Positions 1-8,176 of a stretch of DNA of 36,510 bases are shown one piece after another. The DNA lies in NCBI RefSeq assembly GCF_016429255.1, contig NZ_JAELUG010000071.1, positions 1 through 36,510 of the forward strand, in the 5' to 3' direction. The position numbers and the translations under genes were made by a program. The notes beneath the pieces are model-generated. The model saw nothing but the letters and a program-made list of their open reading frames with translations, was not told the origin of the DNA and ran no database searches. The first letter of the stretch is position 1, and each line of letters opens with the position of its first letter. The DNA comes from Rhizobium sp. ASV8 (lineage in GTDB: Bacteria; Pseudomonadota; Alphaproteobacteria; Rhizobiales; Rhizobiaceae).

Positions 1-1197
1 CTGACGATCGACGACGTCGTTGCCACGCTCAAGCGCCATACCGATTCGAAATCGGAATCGGGCGCACTCGGTGTCATGAAGTCGATCAAGGACATCAAGG
101 CCGACGGCGACAACCTCGTCCTGACGCTGACCGAAGGCAACGCCGACATGCCGTTGCTGCTGACCGACTATCACCTCGTCATCCAACCAAACGGCGGCAA
201 TGATGATCCGCTCGCATCGATCGGCACCGGCCCCTACAAGATGGTCAGTTTCGAGCCAGGCGTGCGCGCGACCTTCGAGCGCAACAAGGACGACTGGCGC
301 ACCGACCGAGGCTTTGTCGACAGCGTCGAGATCATCACGATGAACGATGCGACCGCGCGTATCGCCGCACTTTCGTCCGGCCAGGTCCATTATATCAACC
401 GCGTCGACCCGAAGACCGTGGATCTTCTGAAGCGTGCACCCACCGTGGAGATCCTGTCGACCGCCGGCCGCGGACACTATGTCTTCATCATGCATTGCGA
501 CAAGGCGCCCTTCGACAATAACGACCTGCGCATGGCCCTCAAATACGCCATGGATCGCGAGACCATGGTCAAAAAGATCCTCGGCGGCTACGGCAAGGTC
601 GGCAATGATTTCCCGATCAACAGCACCTACGCCCTCTTTCCTGAAGGGATCGAACAGCGCGCCTACGATCCCGACAAGGCTTCCTTCCACTACAAGAAGT
701 CCGGTCATAGCGGCTCAGTCCTTTTGCGCACCTCGGAAGTCGCGTTCCCCGGTGCCGTCGACGCCGCGGTCCTCTATCAGGAAAGCTGCAAGAAGGCCGG
801 CATCACCATCGAGGTCAAGCGCGAACCGGGCGACGGCTACTGGACCAACGTCTGGAACGTTCAGCCCTTTTCCACCTCCTATTGGGGCGGACGGCCGACA
901 CAGGACCAGATGTATTCCACCGCCTATCTTTCGACGGCGGACTGGAACGACACGCGCTTCAAGCGTCCCGACTTCGACAAGCTTCTGCTTCAGGCCCGTT
1001 CCGAACTGGACGAAGCCAAGCGCAAGGAGCTCTATCGCGCCATGGCGATGATGGTGCGCGACGAAGGCGGCGTCATCCTGCCGATGTTCAATGATTTCGT
1101 GAATGCCTCCACCAAAAAGGTGAAGGGCTATGTTCACGACATCGGCAACGACATGTCGAACGGCTACGTTGCGACCCGCGTCTGGCTGGATGCCTGA
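1..1197 (+). CDS. Peptide-type ABC transporter substrate-binding protein, 5' end missing
   Basis: The reading frame is open from base 1, so the gene begins before the window. The visible 398 residues are the C-terminal part of an SBP_bac_5 (DppA/OppA-like) periplasmic binding protein, whose members usually run to about 500-540 residues. Recognisable stretches are the GTGPYKM segment near residue 76, which is typical of this family, and a C-terminal region ending in RVWLDA. An internal ATG at base 76 is not the true start, because the homologous-looking frame continues upstream (LTIDDVVATLKRH). The signal peptide is therefore not visible. The protein would capture a peptide or peptide-like ligand in the periplasm and deliver it to the two permeases encoded just downstream. 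A stem-loop at 1240-1264 separates it from the first permease gene. The substrate cannot be deduced from the sequence. Confidence 0.93.
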   Translation: MTIDDVVATLKRHTDSKSESGALGVMKSIKDIKADGDNLVLTLTEGNADMPLLLTDYHLVIQPNGGNDDPLASIGTGPYKMVSFEPGVRATFERNKDDWRTDRGFVDSVEIITMNDATARIAALSSGQVHYINRVDPKTVDLLKRAPTVEILSTAGRGHYVFIMHCDKAPFDNNDLRMALKYAMDRETMVKKILGGYGKVGNDFPINSTYALFPEGIEQRAYDPDKASFHYKKSGHSGSVLLRTSEVAFPGAVDAAVLYQESCKKAGITIEVKREPGDGYWTNVWNVQPFSTSYWGGRPTQDQMYSTAYLSTADWNDTRFKRPDFDKLLLQARSELDEAKRKELYRAMAMMVRDEGGVILPMFNDFVNASTKKVKGYVHDIGNDMSNGYVATRVWLDA

Positions 1198-1239
1198 TGC
1201 CCAAACCGGGCGAATAGGCCCTCATCCTTGAGGAAGCCG

Positions 1240-1264
1240 GGACCGCGGATGATTTTCGCGGTCC
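1240..1264 (+). promoter_or_regulatory. Intercistronic stem-loop between binding-protein and permease genes
   Basis: An 8-bp perfect inverted repeat, GGACCGCG and CGCGGTCC, surrounds a 9-nt loop. It lies 42 nt after the binding-protein stop and 29 nt before the permease start. There is no T-run, so it is more likely a partial attenuator or a 3'-end stabiliser for the upstream message than a full terminator. Such hairpins commonly let the binding protein be made in excess over the membrane subunits. That role is inference here. Confidence 0.5.
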
Positions 1265-1293
1265 TCCCGACGTTTAAGCGCGAGGCATCGGCC

Positions 1294-2301
1294 ATGTCCA
1301 ATCTGCCCCCCGGAACCGTTTTGCCCGGGCTGAGGTTCAAGCAGCGTTTCCCGTTGCTGTCCCTCATCATCGAGCGTTGCGTGCTCAGCATCGTTCTTTT
1401 GTTCGCCGTTTCCATCCTGATCTTCGGCGGGCTCGAGGCGTTGCCGGGCGATTTCGCCACCACCTATCTCGGCCAGTCGGCAACGCCGCAGGCCGTCGCC
1501 AATATCCGCGAGGAGCTCGGTCTCAACCGGCCCGTCGTCACCCGCTACGTTGAGTGGCTCGGCAACGCCGTCAAAGGCGATTTCGGCACCTCTTGGGCGA
1601 GCAAGAACTCCGTTAGCGAGCAGATCGGCAAGCGCCTCGGCAATTCGCTATTCCTGGCCGGGTTTGCCGCCTTGATCTCGGTGCCGCTGGCGGTTTGTCT
1701 GGGCATGCTCGCCGTGCATTTCCGAAACCGAATGCCGGACAAGATCATCAACGTCATATCGCTGGCGGCGATCTCGCTGCCGGAATTCTTCATCGGCTAT
1801 CTCCTCATCATGTTCTTTTCCGTGAAGTTCGGTGTCGCGACCTTTCCTGCGACGGTCTTTGACGGCATGGGCTTTATCGATCGACTAAATGCAATCGCTC
1901 TGCCAACGGCAACCCTCGTTCTGGTCGTGCTTGCGCATATGATGCGCATGACCCGGGCGGCCATCTTGTCGGTCATGTCGTCGGCTTACATGGAGACGGC
2001 CGAGCTGAAGGGGCTCTCGGCCTTCCGCGCTATCGTCAAGCATGCAGCGCCCAATGCGCTGGCGCCGATCATCAATGTCATCGCGCTGAACCTTGCCTAT
2101 CTGATCGTCGGTGTTGTCGTTGTCGAAGTCGTCTTCGTCTATCCCGGCATGGGCCAATACATGGTCGATGCGGTGACGGTTCGTGACATGCCCGTGGTAC
2201 AGGCTTGCGGCCTGATCTTTGCGGCCGTCTATATCTTCCTCAACATGACCGCCGATATTCTCGCCATCATTGCCAATCCGCGCTTGAGGCATCCACGATG
2301 A
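1294..2301 (+). CDS. Peptide ABC transporter permease, DppB-like
   Basis: This is a 335-residue inner-membrane permease of the BPD_transp_1 superfamily. An N-terminal membrane segment near residues 28-50 is followed by the DppB-type periplasmic region (LPGDFATTYLG, then a RPVVTRYVEWLGN stretch) and further membrane helices. The EAA-type coupling loop is ETAELKGLSAFRAIVKHAAPNAL near residues 231-253. I chose the ATG at 1294 because GAGG at 1282-1285 sits 8 nt upstream. In-frame starts at 1228 (TTG) and 1249 lie in or before the hairpin at 1240-1264 and lack a good ribosome site. The stop overlaps the next start (ATGA at 2298-2301), which suggests translational coupling with the second permease. 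Confidence 0.93.
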   Translation: MSNLPPGTVLPGLRFKQRFPLLSLIIERCVLSIVLLFAVSILIFGGLEALPGDFATTYLGQSATPQAVANIREELGLNRPVVTRYVEWLGNAVKGDFGTSWASKNSVSEQIGKRLGNSLFLAGFAALISVPLAVCLGMLAVHFRNRMPDKIINVISLAAISLPEFFIGYLLIMFFSVKFGVATFPATVFDGMGFIDRLNAIALPTATLVLVVLAHMMRMTRAAILSVMSSAYMETAELKGLSAFRAIVKHAAPNALAPIINVIALNLAYLIVGVVVVEVVFVYPGMGQYMVDAVTVRDMPVVQACGLIFAAVYIFLNMTADILAIIANPRLRHPR

Positions 2302-3125
2302 GATTGAGAGATATCCCCATCACCGCCTGGATCGGCATCGTCGGCATTCTGATCGCCTTCGTTTGCGCGATCTTTGCACCCTGGATCGCGCCTTACGGCG
2401 AGACGGAAGTCGTCGGCAATGTCTGGCAGCCTGCCGATGCACAATACTTCTTCGGCCTCGACAATCTCGGCCGCGATATCCTGTCGCGTCTGATCTACGG
2501 CACCCGCACGACGCTCTTCGTCGCGCTGGGGGCAACGATCATTTCCTTCTCGCTCGGCATCATCCTGAGCTTCACCGCCGCCGTCTCGCGCGGCTTGATC
2601 GACACGATCTTCTCACGCTTCAACGACCTGATGATGTCGATCCCGACCCTGATCTTCGCACTCGTCGTGCTCGCCGTCCTGCCGCAGAACCTGATCGTGC
2701 TGATCCTCGTCATGGCCATTCTCGATTCCACCCGCGTCTATCGCCTCGGCCGTGCCGTGGCGCTCGATGTCGCGGTCATGGAATTTGTGGAAGCAGCCAA
2801 GCTGCGCGGCGAAGGCAGGCTCTGGATCATCTTCCGCGAGATCCTGCCCAATACGCTGTCGCCGTTGCTGGCGGAGTTCGGGCTGCGCTTCGCCTTCTCG
2901 ATCCTGTTCCTTTCGACCTTGTCCTTCCTCGGTCTCGGCATCCAGCCTCCGGCGGCTGACTGGGGCGGCATGGTCAAGGACAACAAGGATGGGATCATTT
3001 TCGGCATTTCCGCCGCCCTCGTGCCGGGTTCCGCCATCGCGGCTCTGGCAATCTGTGTCAATCTGGTGGTCGACTGGCTCTTAAGGCGCACCTCCAGCCT
3101 CAAGGGAGGGCGTGGCGATGCCTGA
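2298..3125 (+). CDS. Peptide ABC transporter permease, DppC-like
   Basis: This 275-residue protein is the second permease subunit. An N-terminal membrane helix (residues about 6-26) precedes the family hallmark FFGLDNLGRDILSRLIYGTR, near residues 51-70, which is the usual DppC/OppC GTDxLGRDxxSR region. The EAA loop is EFVEAAKLRGEGRLWIIFREILPN. The start ATG overlaps the stop of the upstream permease gene by 4 nt, and the end overlaps the ATPase gene by 8 nt, so three genes form one tightly coupled unit. It should form the heterodimeric channel with the DppB-like subunit. Confidence in the family is high. The substrate is unknown. Confidence 0.94.
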   Translation: MRLRDIPITAWIGIVGILIAFVCAIFAPWIAPYGETEVVGNVWQPADAQYFFGLDNLGRDILSRLIYGTRTTLFVALGATIISFSLGIILSFTAAVSRGLIDTIFSRFNDLMMSIPTLIFALVVLAVLPQNLIVLILVMAILDSTRVYRLGRAVALDVAVMEFVEAAKLRGEGRLWIIFREILPNTLSPLLAEFGLRFAFSILFLSTLSFLGLGIQPPAADWGGMVKDNKDGIIFGISAALVPGSAIAALAICVNLVVDWLLRRTSSLKGGRGDA

Positions 3126-4749
3126 GCTTCTTTCCGTGCGCGATCTGAAGATCGAGGCAACCAGCTATCCGCCCGGCGAACCGCCGAAACGCGTCACCAT
3201 CGTCGATGGTGTCTCCTTCGATCTTCAGCGGGGCAAGGTGCTCGGGTTGATCGGCGAGTCGGGTGCCGGCAAGTCGACCATCGGCCTTTCGGCGCTGGCC
3301 TACGGCCGCGGCGGCGCCGAGATTACCGGCGGCCAGGTGCTGCTTGACGGCAAGGACATCCTGCCGCTCGGCAAATCCGGCATCCGCAGGATCCGTGGCG
3401 CGCGGGTCTGCTATGTCGCCCAATCGGCCGCCGCCGCCTTCAATCCGGCGCACCGGCTGGGTGCCCAGGTGATTGAAGCGACCGTCAAGCACGGTCTGAT
3501 GACGAAGGAAGAGGCCAGGAAGCGCGCGCTCTATCTCTTCAGGGTCCTTGGCCTGCCCAATCCGGAAACATTCGGCGAACGCTATCCGCATCAGGTCTCG
3601 GGTGGTCAGTTGCAGCGCGCCATGACCGCCATGGCGCTCTGCTCCAACCCCGAACTGATCGTTTTCGACGAGCCGACGACCGCGCTTGACGTGACGACGC
3701 AAATCGATGTGCTGGCGGCGATCAAGCACGCCATCGAGGAGACGCATACGGCAGCGCTCTACATCACGCATGATCTTGCCGTCGTCGCCCAGATTTCCGA
3801 CGACATCATGGTGTTGAGGCATGGCAAGATGGTTGAATACGGCAGCGTCCAGCAGATCATCGAGGCGCCGCGGCAGGATTACACCCGAGCGCTCGTCAAC
3901 GTCCGGCAGGAGGCGCGGGCAGAGGCTGTCGACCAGTCAAGCGCACTGTTGAGAGTGGAGAATATCAGCGCGCAATATTCCAATGGTTTCAAGGTTTTGC
4001 ACGATGTTTCGCTACATGTGCCAAAGGGCCAGACCTTGGCTGTTGTCGGCGAGTCCGGCTCGGGCAAGTCGACACTTGCCCGTGTCATAACCGGCCTTTT
4101 GCCGCCAAGCGACGGGCGGATCATATTCGACGGCAAGCCGCTGACGCCGGCGTTGAAGAACCGCTCGCGCGAGGAGCTGCGCCGCATCCAGCTGATCTAC
4201 CAGATGGCCGATACGGCCATGAACCCGCGCCAGACGGTGCGCGATATCATCGGGCGCCCGCTGACTTTTTATGACGGCCTGCACGGTGCGGCCAAGACCG
4301 CGCGGGTGAAGGAGCTCTTGGATCAAATCGAGATGGGCAATGGCTTTATCGACCGCTACCCGGCCGAGCTCTCCGGTGGTCAGAAACAACGCGTTGCGAT
4401 CGCCCGTGCGCTTGCGGCCAAGCCTGAACTTATTCTGTGTGACGAGCCGACATCGGCGCTCGACCCGCTCGTCGCGGAGGGCATTCTGAAGCTGTTGCTC
4501 AGACTGCAGGAAGAAGCTCATCTTTCCTATGTCTTCATCACCCACGATATCGCGATCGTGCGGGCGATTGCCGATAGCGTTGCTGTCATGCATCGCGGCA
4601 AACTGGTTCGCTTCGGTCCGAAATCGCAAGCGCTCTCGCCACCATTCGACGACTATACCGACCTGTTGCTGAAGTCGGTGCCCGAGATGGAGATCGGTTG
4701 GCTGGAACGAGTTCTGACGACCCGAAGGATGGAGAGCGCCGGAAACTGA
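3118..4749 (+). CDS. Peptide ABC transporter ATPase with two fused nucleotide-binding domains
   Basis: This 543-residue cytoplasmic protein contains two complete ABC ATPase domains in tandem. Domain 1 has Walker A GESGAGKST, signature VSGGQLQR and Walker B LIVFDEPTTALD. Domain 2 has Walker A GESGSGKST, signature LSGGQKQR and Walker B LILCDEPTSALD. Each domain also shows the switch histidine (ITHD). It therefore corresponds to a DppD-DppF fusion and is likely the only ATPase needed by this importer. ATG 3118 is preferred over GTG 3112, because AGGGAGG at 3103-3109 is 8 nt from the ATG and only 2 nt from the GTG. Neither domain has the usual C-terminal Cys-rich oligopeptide-transporter extension. 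The convergent hydrolase gene ends 10 bp downstream. Confidence 0.95.
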   Translation: MPELLSVRDLKIEATSYPPGEPPKRVTIVDGVSFDLQRGKVLGLIGESGAGKSTIGLSALAYGRGGAEITGGQVLLDGKDILPLGKSGIRRIRGARVCYVAQSAAAAFNPAHRLGAQVIEATVKHGLMTKEEARKRALYLFRVLGLPNPETFGERYPHQVSGGQLQRAMTAMALCSNPELIVFDEPTTALDVTTQIDVLAAIKHAIEETHTAALYITHDLAVVAQISDDIMVLRHGKMVEYGSVQQIIEAPRQDYTRALVNVRQEARAEAVDQSSALLRVENISAQYSNGFKVLHDVSLHVPKGQTLAVVGESGSGKSTLARVITGLLPPSDGRIIFDGKPLTPALKNRSREELRRIQLIYQMADTAMNPRQTVRDIIGRPLTFYDGLHGAAKTARVKELLDQIEMGNGFIDRYPAELSGGQKQRVAIARALAAKPELILCDEPTSALDPLVAEGILKLLLRLQEEAHLSYVFITHDIAIVRAIADSVAVMHRGKLVRFGPKSQALSPPFDDYTDLLLKSVPEMEIGWLERVLTTRRMESAGN

Positions 4750-4759
4750 AACGGCGTTC

Positions 4760-5680
4760 TCAGACCGATCCGGCGAAGCGACTGGCTGCGGCGCATATGG
4801 CTGCAAAGCCGGCGCGGGCTCCATCGCTCATGTGCCTTGCCCGCAGCCATGCGTGCACCATCTGGGGTTCTTCGCGGAACCAGACTTCGACACCCGCCTG
4901 TGCCAGCCGGGCGGCATAAAGGCGACCATCGTCGCGCAGCGGATCGAAATGCGCTACCGTAATGAAGGTTGGCGGGAGGCCGGCAAGCGATGCCAATGCA
5001 AGCGGCGCGGCCACAGGATCGCCAGACGGCGCCTGCAGAATGTTGCGGTAATAAGCGACATCGGCTGTCGTCAGCCCTGGGGCATCGCTCATCTCCAGAT
5101 AAGAGCCGGAAACGAGATCGCCGCCCAGTGCGGGATAGATCAGGATCTGTCCGACAACACCCGAAAGCCCTTCGCTCAGCGCCCGGATCGCCAGCCCCGC
5201 CGCCAGATTGCCGCCGGCACTGTCACCGATCAGCACGACGGATTTCTGTTCGGCAAGCAATTGCTTCAGGACAGCGAAGCAGTCGTCGGTCTGCGCCGGC
5301 CAAGGATGTTCCGGGGCGAGACGATAGTCGACCGAAACCAGCTGAGCTCCGACATGATCGGCAATCTCGGCGCAGATGGCGTGATGGCTATCGAGCGAGC
5401 CGACCACGAAGCCGCCGCCATGCAGATAAAGCAGGCTTGTCGTCGTACGGATGTTGGCCGGCCGATAGTGCCGAACCGGGATCGTGCCGGCGATGAGAGC
5501 GTCCAACGCGGCCACACCCTGGGGCAGGGGGCGATCAAAACGAGCGCAAAGCGCGTCATACCATTTGCGTTGCTGGCCAATGGACGCCGACACAGCATCC
5601 GGAGGGTAGAAGGAATCGCAAATGTCCAGGAAACTCAAGATAGCTGCTTCGGTCGGCATGGGACGCTGCGGAGAACTCAT
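4760..5680 (-). CDS. Alpha/beta hydrolase of the hormone-sensitive lipase family
   Basis: This is a 306-residue cytoplasmic esterase or lipase-like enzyme. The HSL oxyanion motif HGGG is at residues 87-90 and the nucleophile elbow GDSAGG places Ser154. The likely triad partners are Asp246 (in HFDPLRDDG) and His276 (in MVHAW). Residues DYRLAPEHPWPA near 118-129 are also characteristic of the family. I chose the start at 5680 because the minus strand has AGAGG 7 nt upstream. An in-frame ATG at 5716 has no comparable site. The gene is convergent with the ABC operon and ends 10 bp from it, with no hairpin between. Members hydrolyse short-chain acyl esters. The natural substrate here is unknown. 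Confidence 0.9.
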   Translation of the reverse strand: MSSPQRPMPTEAAILSFLDICDSFYPPDAVSASIGQQRKWYDALCARFDRPLPQGVAALDALIAGTIPVRHYRPANIRTTTSLLYLHGGGFVVGSLDSHHAICAEIADHVGAQLVSVDYRLAPEHPWPAQTDDCFAVLKQLLAEQKSVVLIGDSAGGNLAAGLAIRALSEGLSGVVGQILIYPALGGDLVSGSYLEMSDAPGLTTADVAYYRNILQAPSGDPVAAPLALASLAGLPPTFITVAHFDPLRDDGRLYAARLAQAGVEVWFREEPQMVHAWLRARHMSDGARAGFAAICAAASRFAGSV

Positions 5681-5942
5681 CGGCAAACCTCTGTTCCTGC
5701 AATTGGGCGATGTCATAGCACATCATGCAATCTTCAACTTATCTCCTGACGGCCGTCGTCGTCACGGTCGCGACACTGCTGTGAACCGGTATCATCATAG
5801 CTCTTGTGACGGGGCACTTTGGAGATTTTTCGCGAGCGATTGCGCCAAGTCGGAAATGGCGGGTTGAGATACCAGCCGGCAGCGGCTATCTGGTGCCAAG
5901 CCCACAGGAGGGCGTTTCACAAACGACAAGGTGCATGCCGGC

Positions 5943-6881
5943 ATGATTCCAGATTTTCTCGTCACTCATTCGGGTGGTTTCCATGCCGATGAGCTCATGT
6001 CCAGCGTCATCCTGACCAGGCTTTTCCCGCAGGCCCGCCTCGCGCGCAGCAGGATGCCCGAGTGGATCACACCTGGTTCAGACCGCATCATCTACGATGT
6101 CGGAGGCAAATACGACGCCGCAGCGCGGATCTTCGATCACCATCAGCGTGGCGCCCCGTTGCGAGACGATGGTCAGCCCTTCAGTTCGTTCGGATTGATC
6201 TGGAAGCACTATGGTCGCGACTACCTCATGGCCTTGGATCTTCCAGAGGCGCATGTCGACACGATTCATGCCTCCTTCGATGCGAGCTTTGTGCTGCCAA
6301 TCGATCTGGTGGATAACGGTGCGCTCAGCCCCTCGGCTGCGGGGCCGCTTGCCTCACTGACGCTGCCAGCGCTCCTTGAAACCTTAAAGCCTGTTTTCGA
6401 CGAAACAGACCCAGAGGCTGACGATCGAGGGTTCCACCATGCGCTTTCGATCGCCCGCAGCTTCGTCGAGGCGAGGATCGGACAGAGTGCCGCAAAATTG
6501 CGCGCCGAGGCGATCGTTCATCAGGCAATCCTAAGGACGGGCGAGGGGCGGGTCCTTGAGCTTCCGATGGGAATGCCGTTCCGTCCCGCAATCGTAAAGG
6601 CAGGTGCCGACCATCTGCTCTTCGTCGTTCATCCGCGCGAGAAGGATTGGTGCCTGACCGGTATCCGCCGGGCGGAAGACGGCTTTGCTCTGCGAGCCGA
6701 TCTGCCGGCAGCCTGGGCTGGGCTGACCGATCGTGATCTGGAGATGGCCTGCGGCATCGAGGGAGCAACCTTCTGTCACAATGGCCGTTTCATTGCCGCT
6801 GCCAAAACCCGAGAGGCGGCACTTGCGATGGCAGAGCTTGCGGTGACCGAGGCGATGTCCCCGACGAAAAGCCGGCCTTAA
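5943..6881 (+). CDS. MYG1-family (DHH-like) putative metal-dependent hydrolase
   Basis: This 312-residue protein matches the MYG1/UPF0160 family. The N-terminal THSGGFHADE motif (His9, His14, Asp16) and YDVGGKYD followed by FDHHQRG (Asp52, Asp65, His66, His67) are the expected metal-binding positions. Eukaryotic MYG1 is a 3'-5' RNA exonuclease. The function of bacterial members is poorly known. I take ATG 5943 as start because the conserved motif lies close after it and AAGG precedes it by 11 nt. The GTG at 5931 is possible and would add four residues. The gene stands alone, and its stop codon lies in the loop of a hairpin shared with the convergent gene at 6907. Confidence 0.85.
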   Translation: MIPDFLVTHSGGFHADELMSSVILTRLFPQARLARSRMPEWITPGSDRIIYDVGGKYDAAARIFDHHQRGAPLRDDGQPFSSFGLIWKHYGRDYLMALDLPEAHVDTIHASFDASFVLPIDLVDNGALSPSAAGPLASLTLPALLETLKPVFDETDPEADDRGFHHALSIARSFVEARIGQSAAKLRAEAIVHQAILRTGEGRVLELPMGMPFRPAIVKAGADHLLFVVHPREKDWCLTGIRRAEDGFALRADLPAAWAGLTDRDLEMACGIEGATFCHNGRFIAAAKTREAALAMAELAVTEAMSPTKSRP

Positions 6882-6890
6882 AAGCCGGCT
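6870..6890 (-). terminator. Rho-independent terminator between convergent genes
   Basis: A 7-bp perfect stem, AGCCGGC and GCCGGCT, encloses a 7-nt loop that includes the stop codon of the MYG1-family gene. Read on the minus strand, the stem is followed by TTTTCG, so it best serves the convergent gene whose stop is at 6907. It may act in both directions. Confidence 0.65.
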
Positions 6891-6906
6891 CTTGCGGCCG
6901 CGCAGT

Positions 6907-7389
6907 TTACTTGCAGGGTTTCGCGGCGGCCATGCTCTTCACGAGCTTGTCGACGACAGCACCGTATCGCTGCTGATCACTGCTGGGATATTCGAGCGAG
7001 AAATTGCCGACCGCGCCATCGCAGAGCGCAATCTCTCTGACATATAGGATGCGATTTTCCTTCGCGCCGGAAAAGCTCGCCCAGGACGCCGTCTGCTTTT
7101 GATAGGATATCTGCCAGCCGTCCTCGATGTAGAATTTTCGGCGGCTATTGCTCTCGTCCCTGAAACTCCCATCCATGATGTAGTTTCCCCAGACCAAGAG
7201 CTTGGCCGTACCGTCAACTGACTGAAGGCTCATGCCATCACCGTTGTCGGCGACCGACACCGTCTTGAATTCTGTCGGAAGATCAATGGAATAGCCGAAT
7301 CGGGAGTTTCGATAGGTGTTGCTGTCGGCGGCCATGACGGCCGTTGATACCAAACATAAACCGACGACTATGCGTGCCAGCATCTCCAT
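6907..7389 (-). CDS. Small secreted protein of unknown function
   Basis: This is a 160-residue protein with a clear Sec signal peptide (LARIVVGLCLVSTAVMA, cleavage probably near residue 20). The mature part starts with YRNSRFGYSIDLP, a pattern common in small periplasmic proteins of rhizobia. Two cysteines (CDG near residue 120 and PCK at the C-terminus) could form a disulfide. On the minus strand GAGG lies 4 nt from ATG 7389. The in-frame ATG at 7383 is 10 nt from the same site and is equally possible. I do not recognise an enzymatic motif. It is followed by a terminator, so it is probably transcribed alone. Confidence 0.8.
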   Translation of the reverse strand: MEMLARIVVGLCLVSTAVMAADSNTYRNSRFGYSIDLPTEFKTVSVADNGDGMSLQSVDGTAKLLVWGNYIMDGSFRDESNSRRKFYIEDGWQISYQKQTASWASFSGAKENRILYVREIALCDGAVGNFSLEYPSSDQQRYGAVVDKLVKSMAAAKPCK

Positions 7390-7519
7390 TTTTCCTCACT
7401 TTTGATAGCATGCTAACCTGGTCCTGGCGGTGAGGCTTCGGATGGTTGTTGATCGAAGGCATATGCCATTTTGCATTCCCCGGTGCCGCGACGCCGAGCC
7501 AGAGGGAGATTGTCGCCGC

Positions 7520-8020
7520 TTACTCGATCTGAGCTTCGAGCGTTTCGGCGAGTGCCTGATAGAATTGCGTGGAGGCATCCTTGTGCTCCGCCTTGTATTT
7601 GACACTCACGAGCCGAGCCGCTTCGACCGCCACACGAAAGGAATCGATCCGAACTTGTGGATCCAAGTCTGATTGACCGCCAATGTCACCGCTCTCGAAC
7701 TTGCCGGCCCTGTATCCATCGCCGAGATCGACGACGCCGATCTGGGGGATTCCGTCCGCCATTTTCCCAAGGAAGGCCACACCGACCCGGTCGCCGTCCC
7801 GGCGGCGCAGCATTCCGGTTCCGGAGGCTTTGCCGTTCGCACAGTCACCGACCCAGAAAGTCGGTCCGCTTGTGAGCGAAGCCGGAGCGACGAATTTGCA
7901 GTGGCTGCCCGGATCCTCCAGCCAACTCTGTTCCGACGTAGCTTGAGCCAGGACGTCCGTTCCAAGCAGCCCGAATAGGGCAAGGCATGACGCCGAAAGC
8001 CACGACAAACGCATTTTCAT
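7520..8020 (-). CDS. Secreted protein with MORN-like repeats
   Basis: This 166-residue protein has an N-terminal signal peptide (MKMRLSWLSASCLALFGLLG, cleavage probably after VLAQA). Residues about 56-105 show repeated GxGxxxxxDGxxxxGxFxxG-type spacing (ANGKASGTGMLRRRDGDRVG, then FLGKMADGIPQIGVVDLGDG), which resembles degenerate MORN repeats. The C-terminal 50 residues are a predicted alpha-helical, Lys/Glu/Ala-rich segment. I chose the start at 8020 because the signal peptide begins there and AGGT precedes it by about 9 nt. The frame runs open upstream to 8164 without a plausible protein. The function is unknown, and periplasmic location is inferred from the signal. Confidence 0.75.
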   Translation of the reverse strand: MKMRLSWLSASCLALFGLLGTDVLAQATSEQSWLEDPGSHCKFVAPASLTSGPTFWVGDCANGKASGTGMLRRRDGDRVGVAFLGKMADGIPQIGVVDLGDGYRAGKFESGDIGGQSDLDPQVRIDSFRVAVEAARLVSVKYKAEHKDASTQFYQALAETLEAQIE

Positions 8021-8176
8021 ATCAATCACCTGCCTGCGGGAACACGGCCGTCTCGATCGTCCTGAGGTTGACGGCGGGATAGAACTATCTGAATTCACGC
8101 TTGAAATGCAATTGGAAGGTTGCTGGCACAAGCATTCCACCGGAAGACATAGACCGACCTTCAAACCTGAGCGGTT

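Noticed and set aside
1228..1293. Extended N-terminus of the first permease from TTG 1228 or ATG 1249
   Set aside because: These starts lie in or before the hairpin at 1240-1264, and the ATG at 1294 has the proper ribosome site.
4832..5749. 305-codon plus-strand frame opposite the alpha/beta hydrolase
   Set aside because: It lies fully antisense to a gene with a complete catalytic triad, and its translation is Arg/Gln/Ala-rich with no fold-like pattern.
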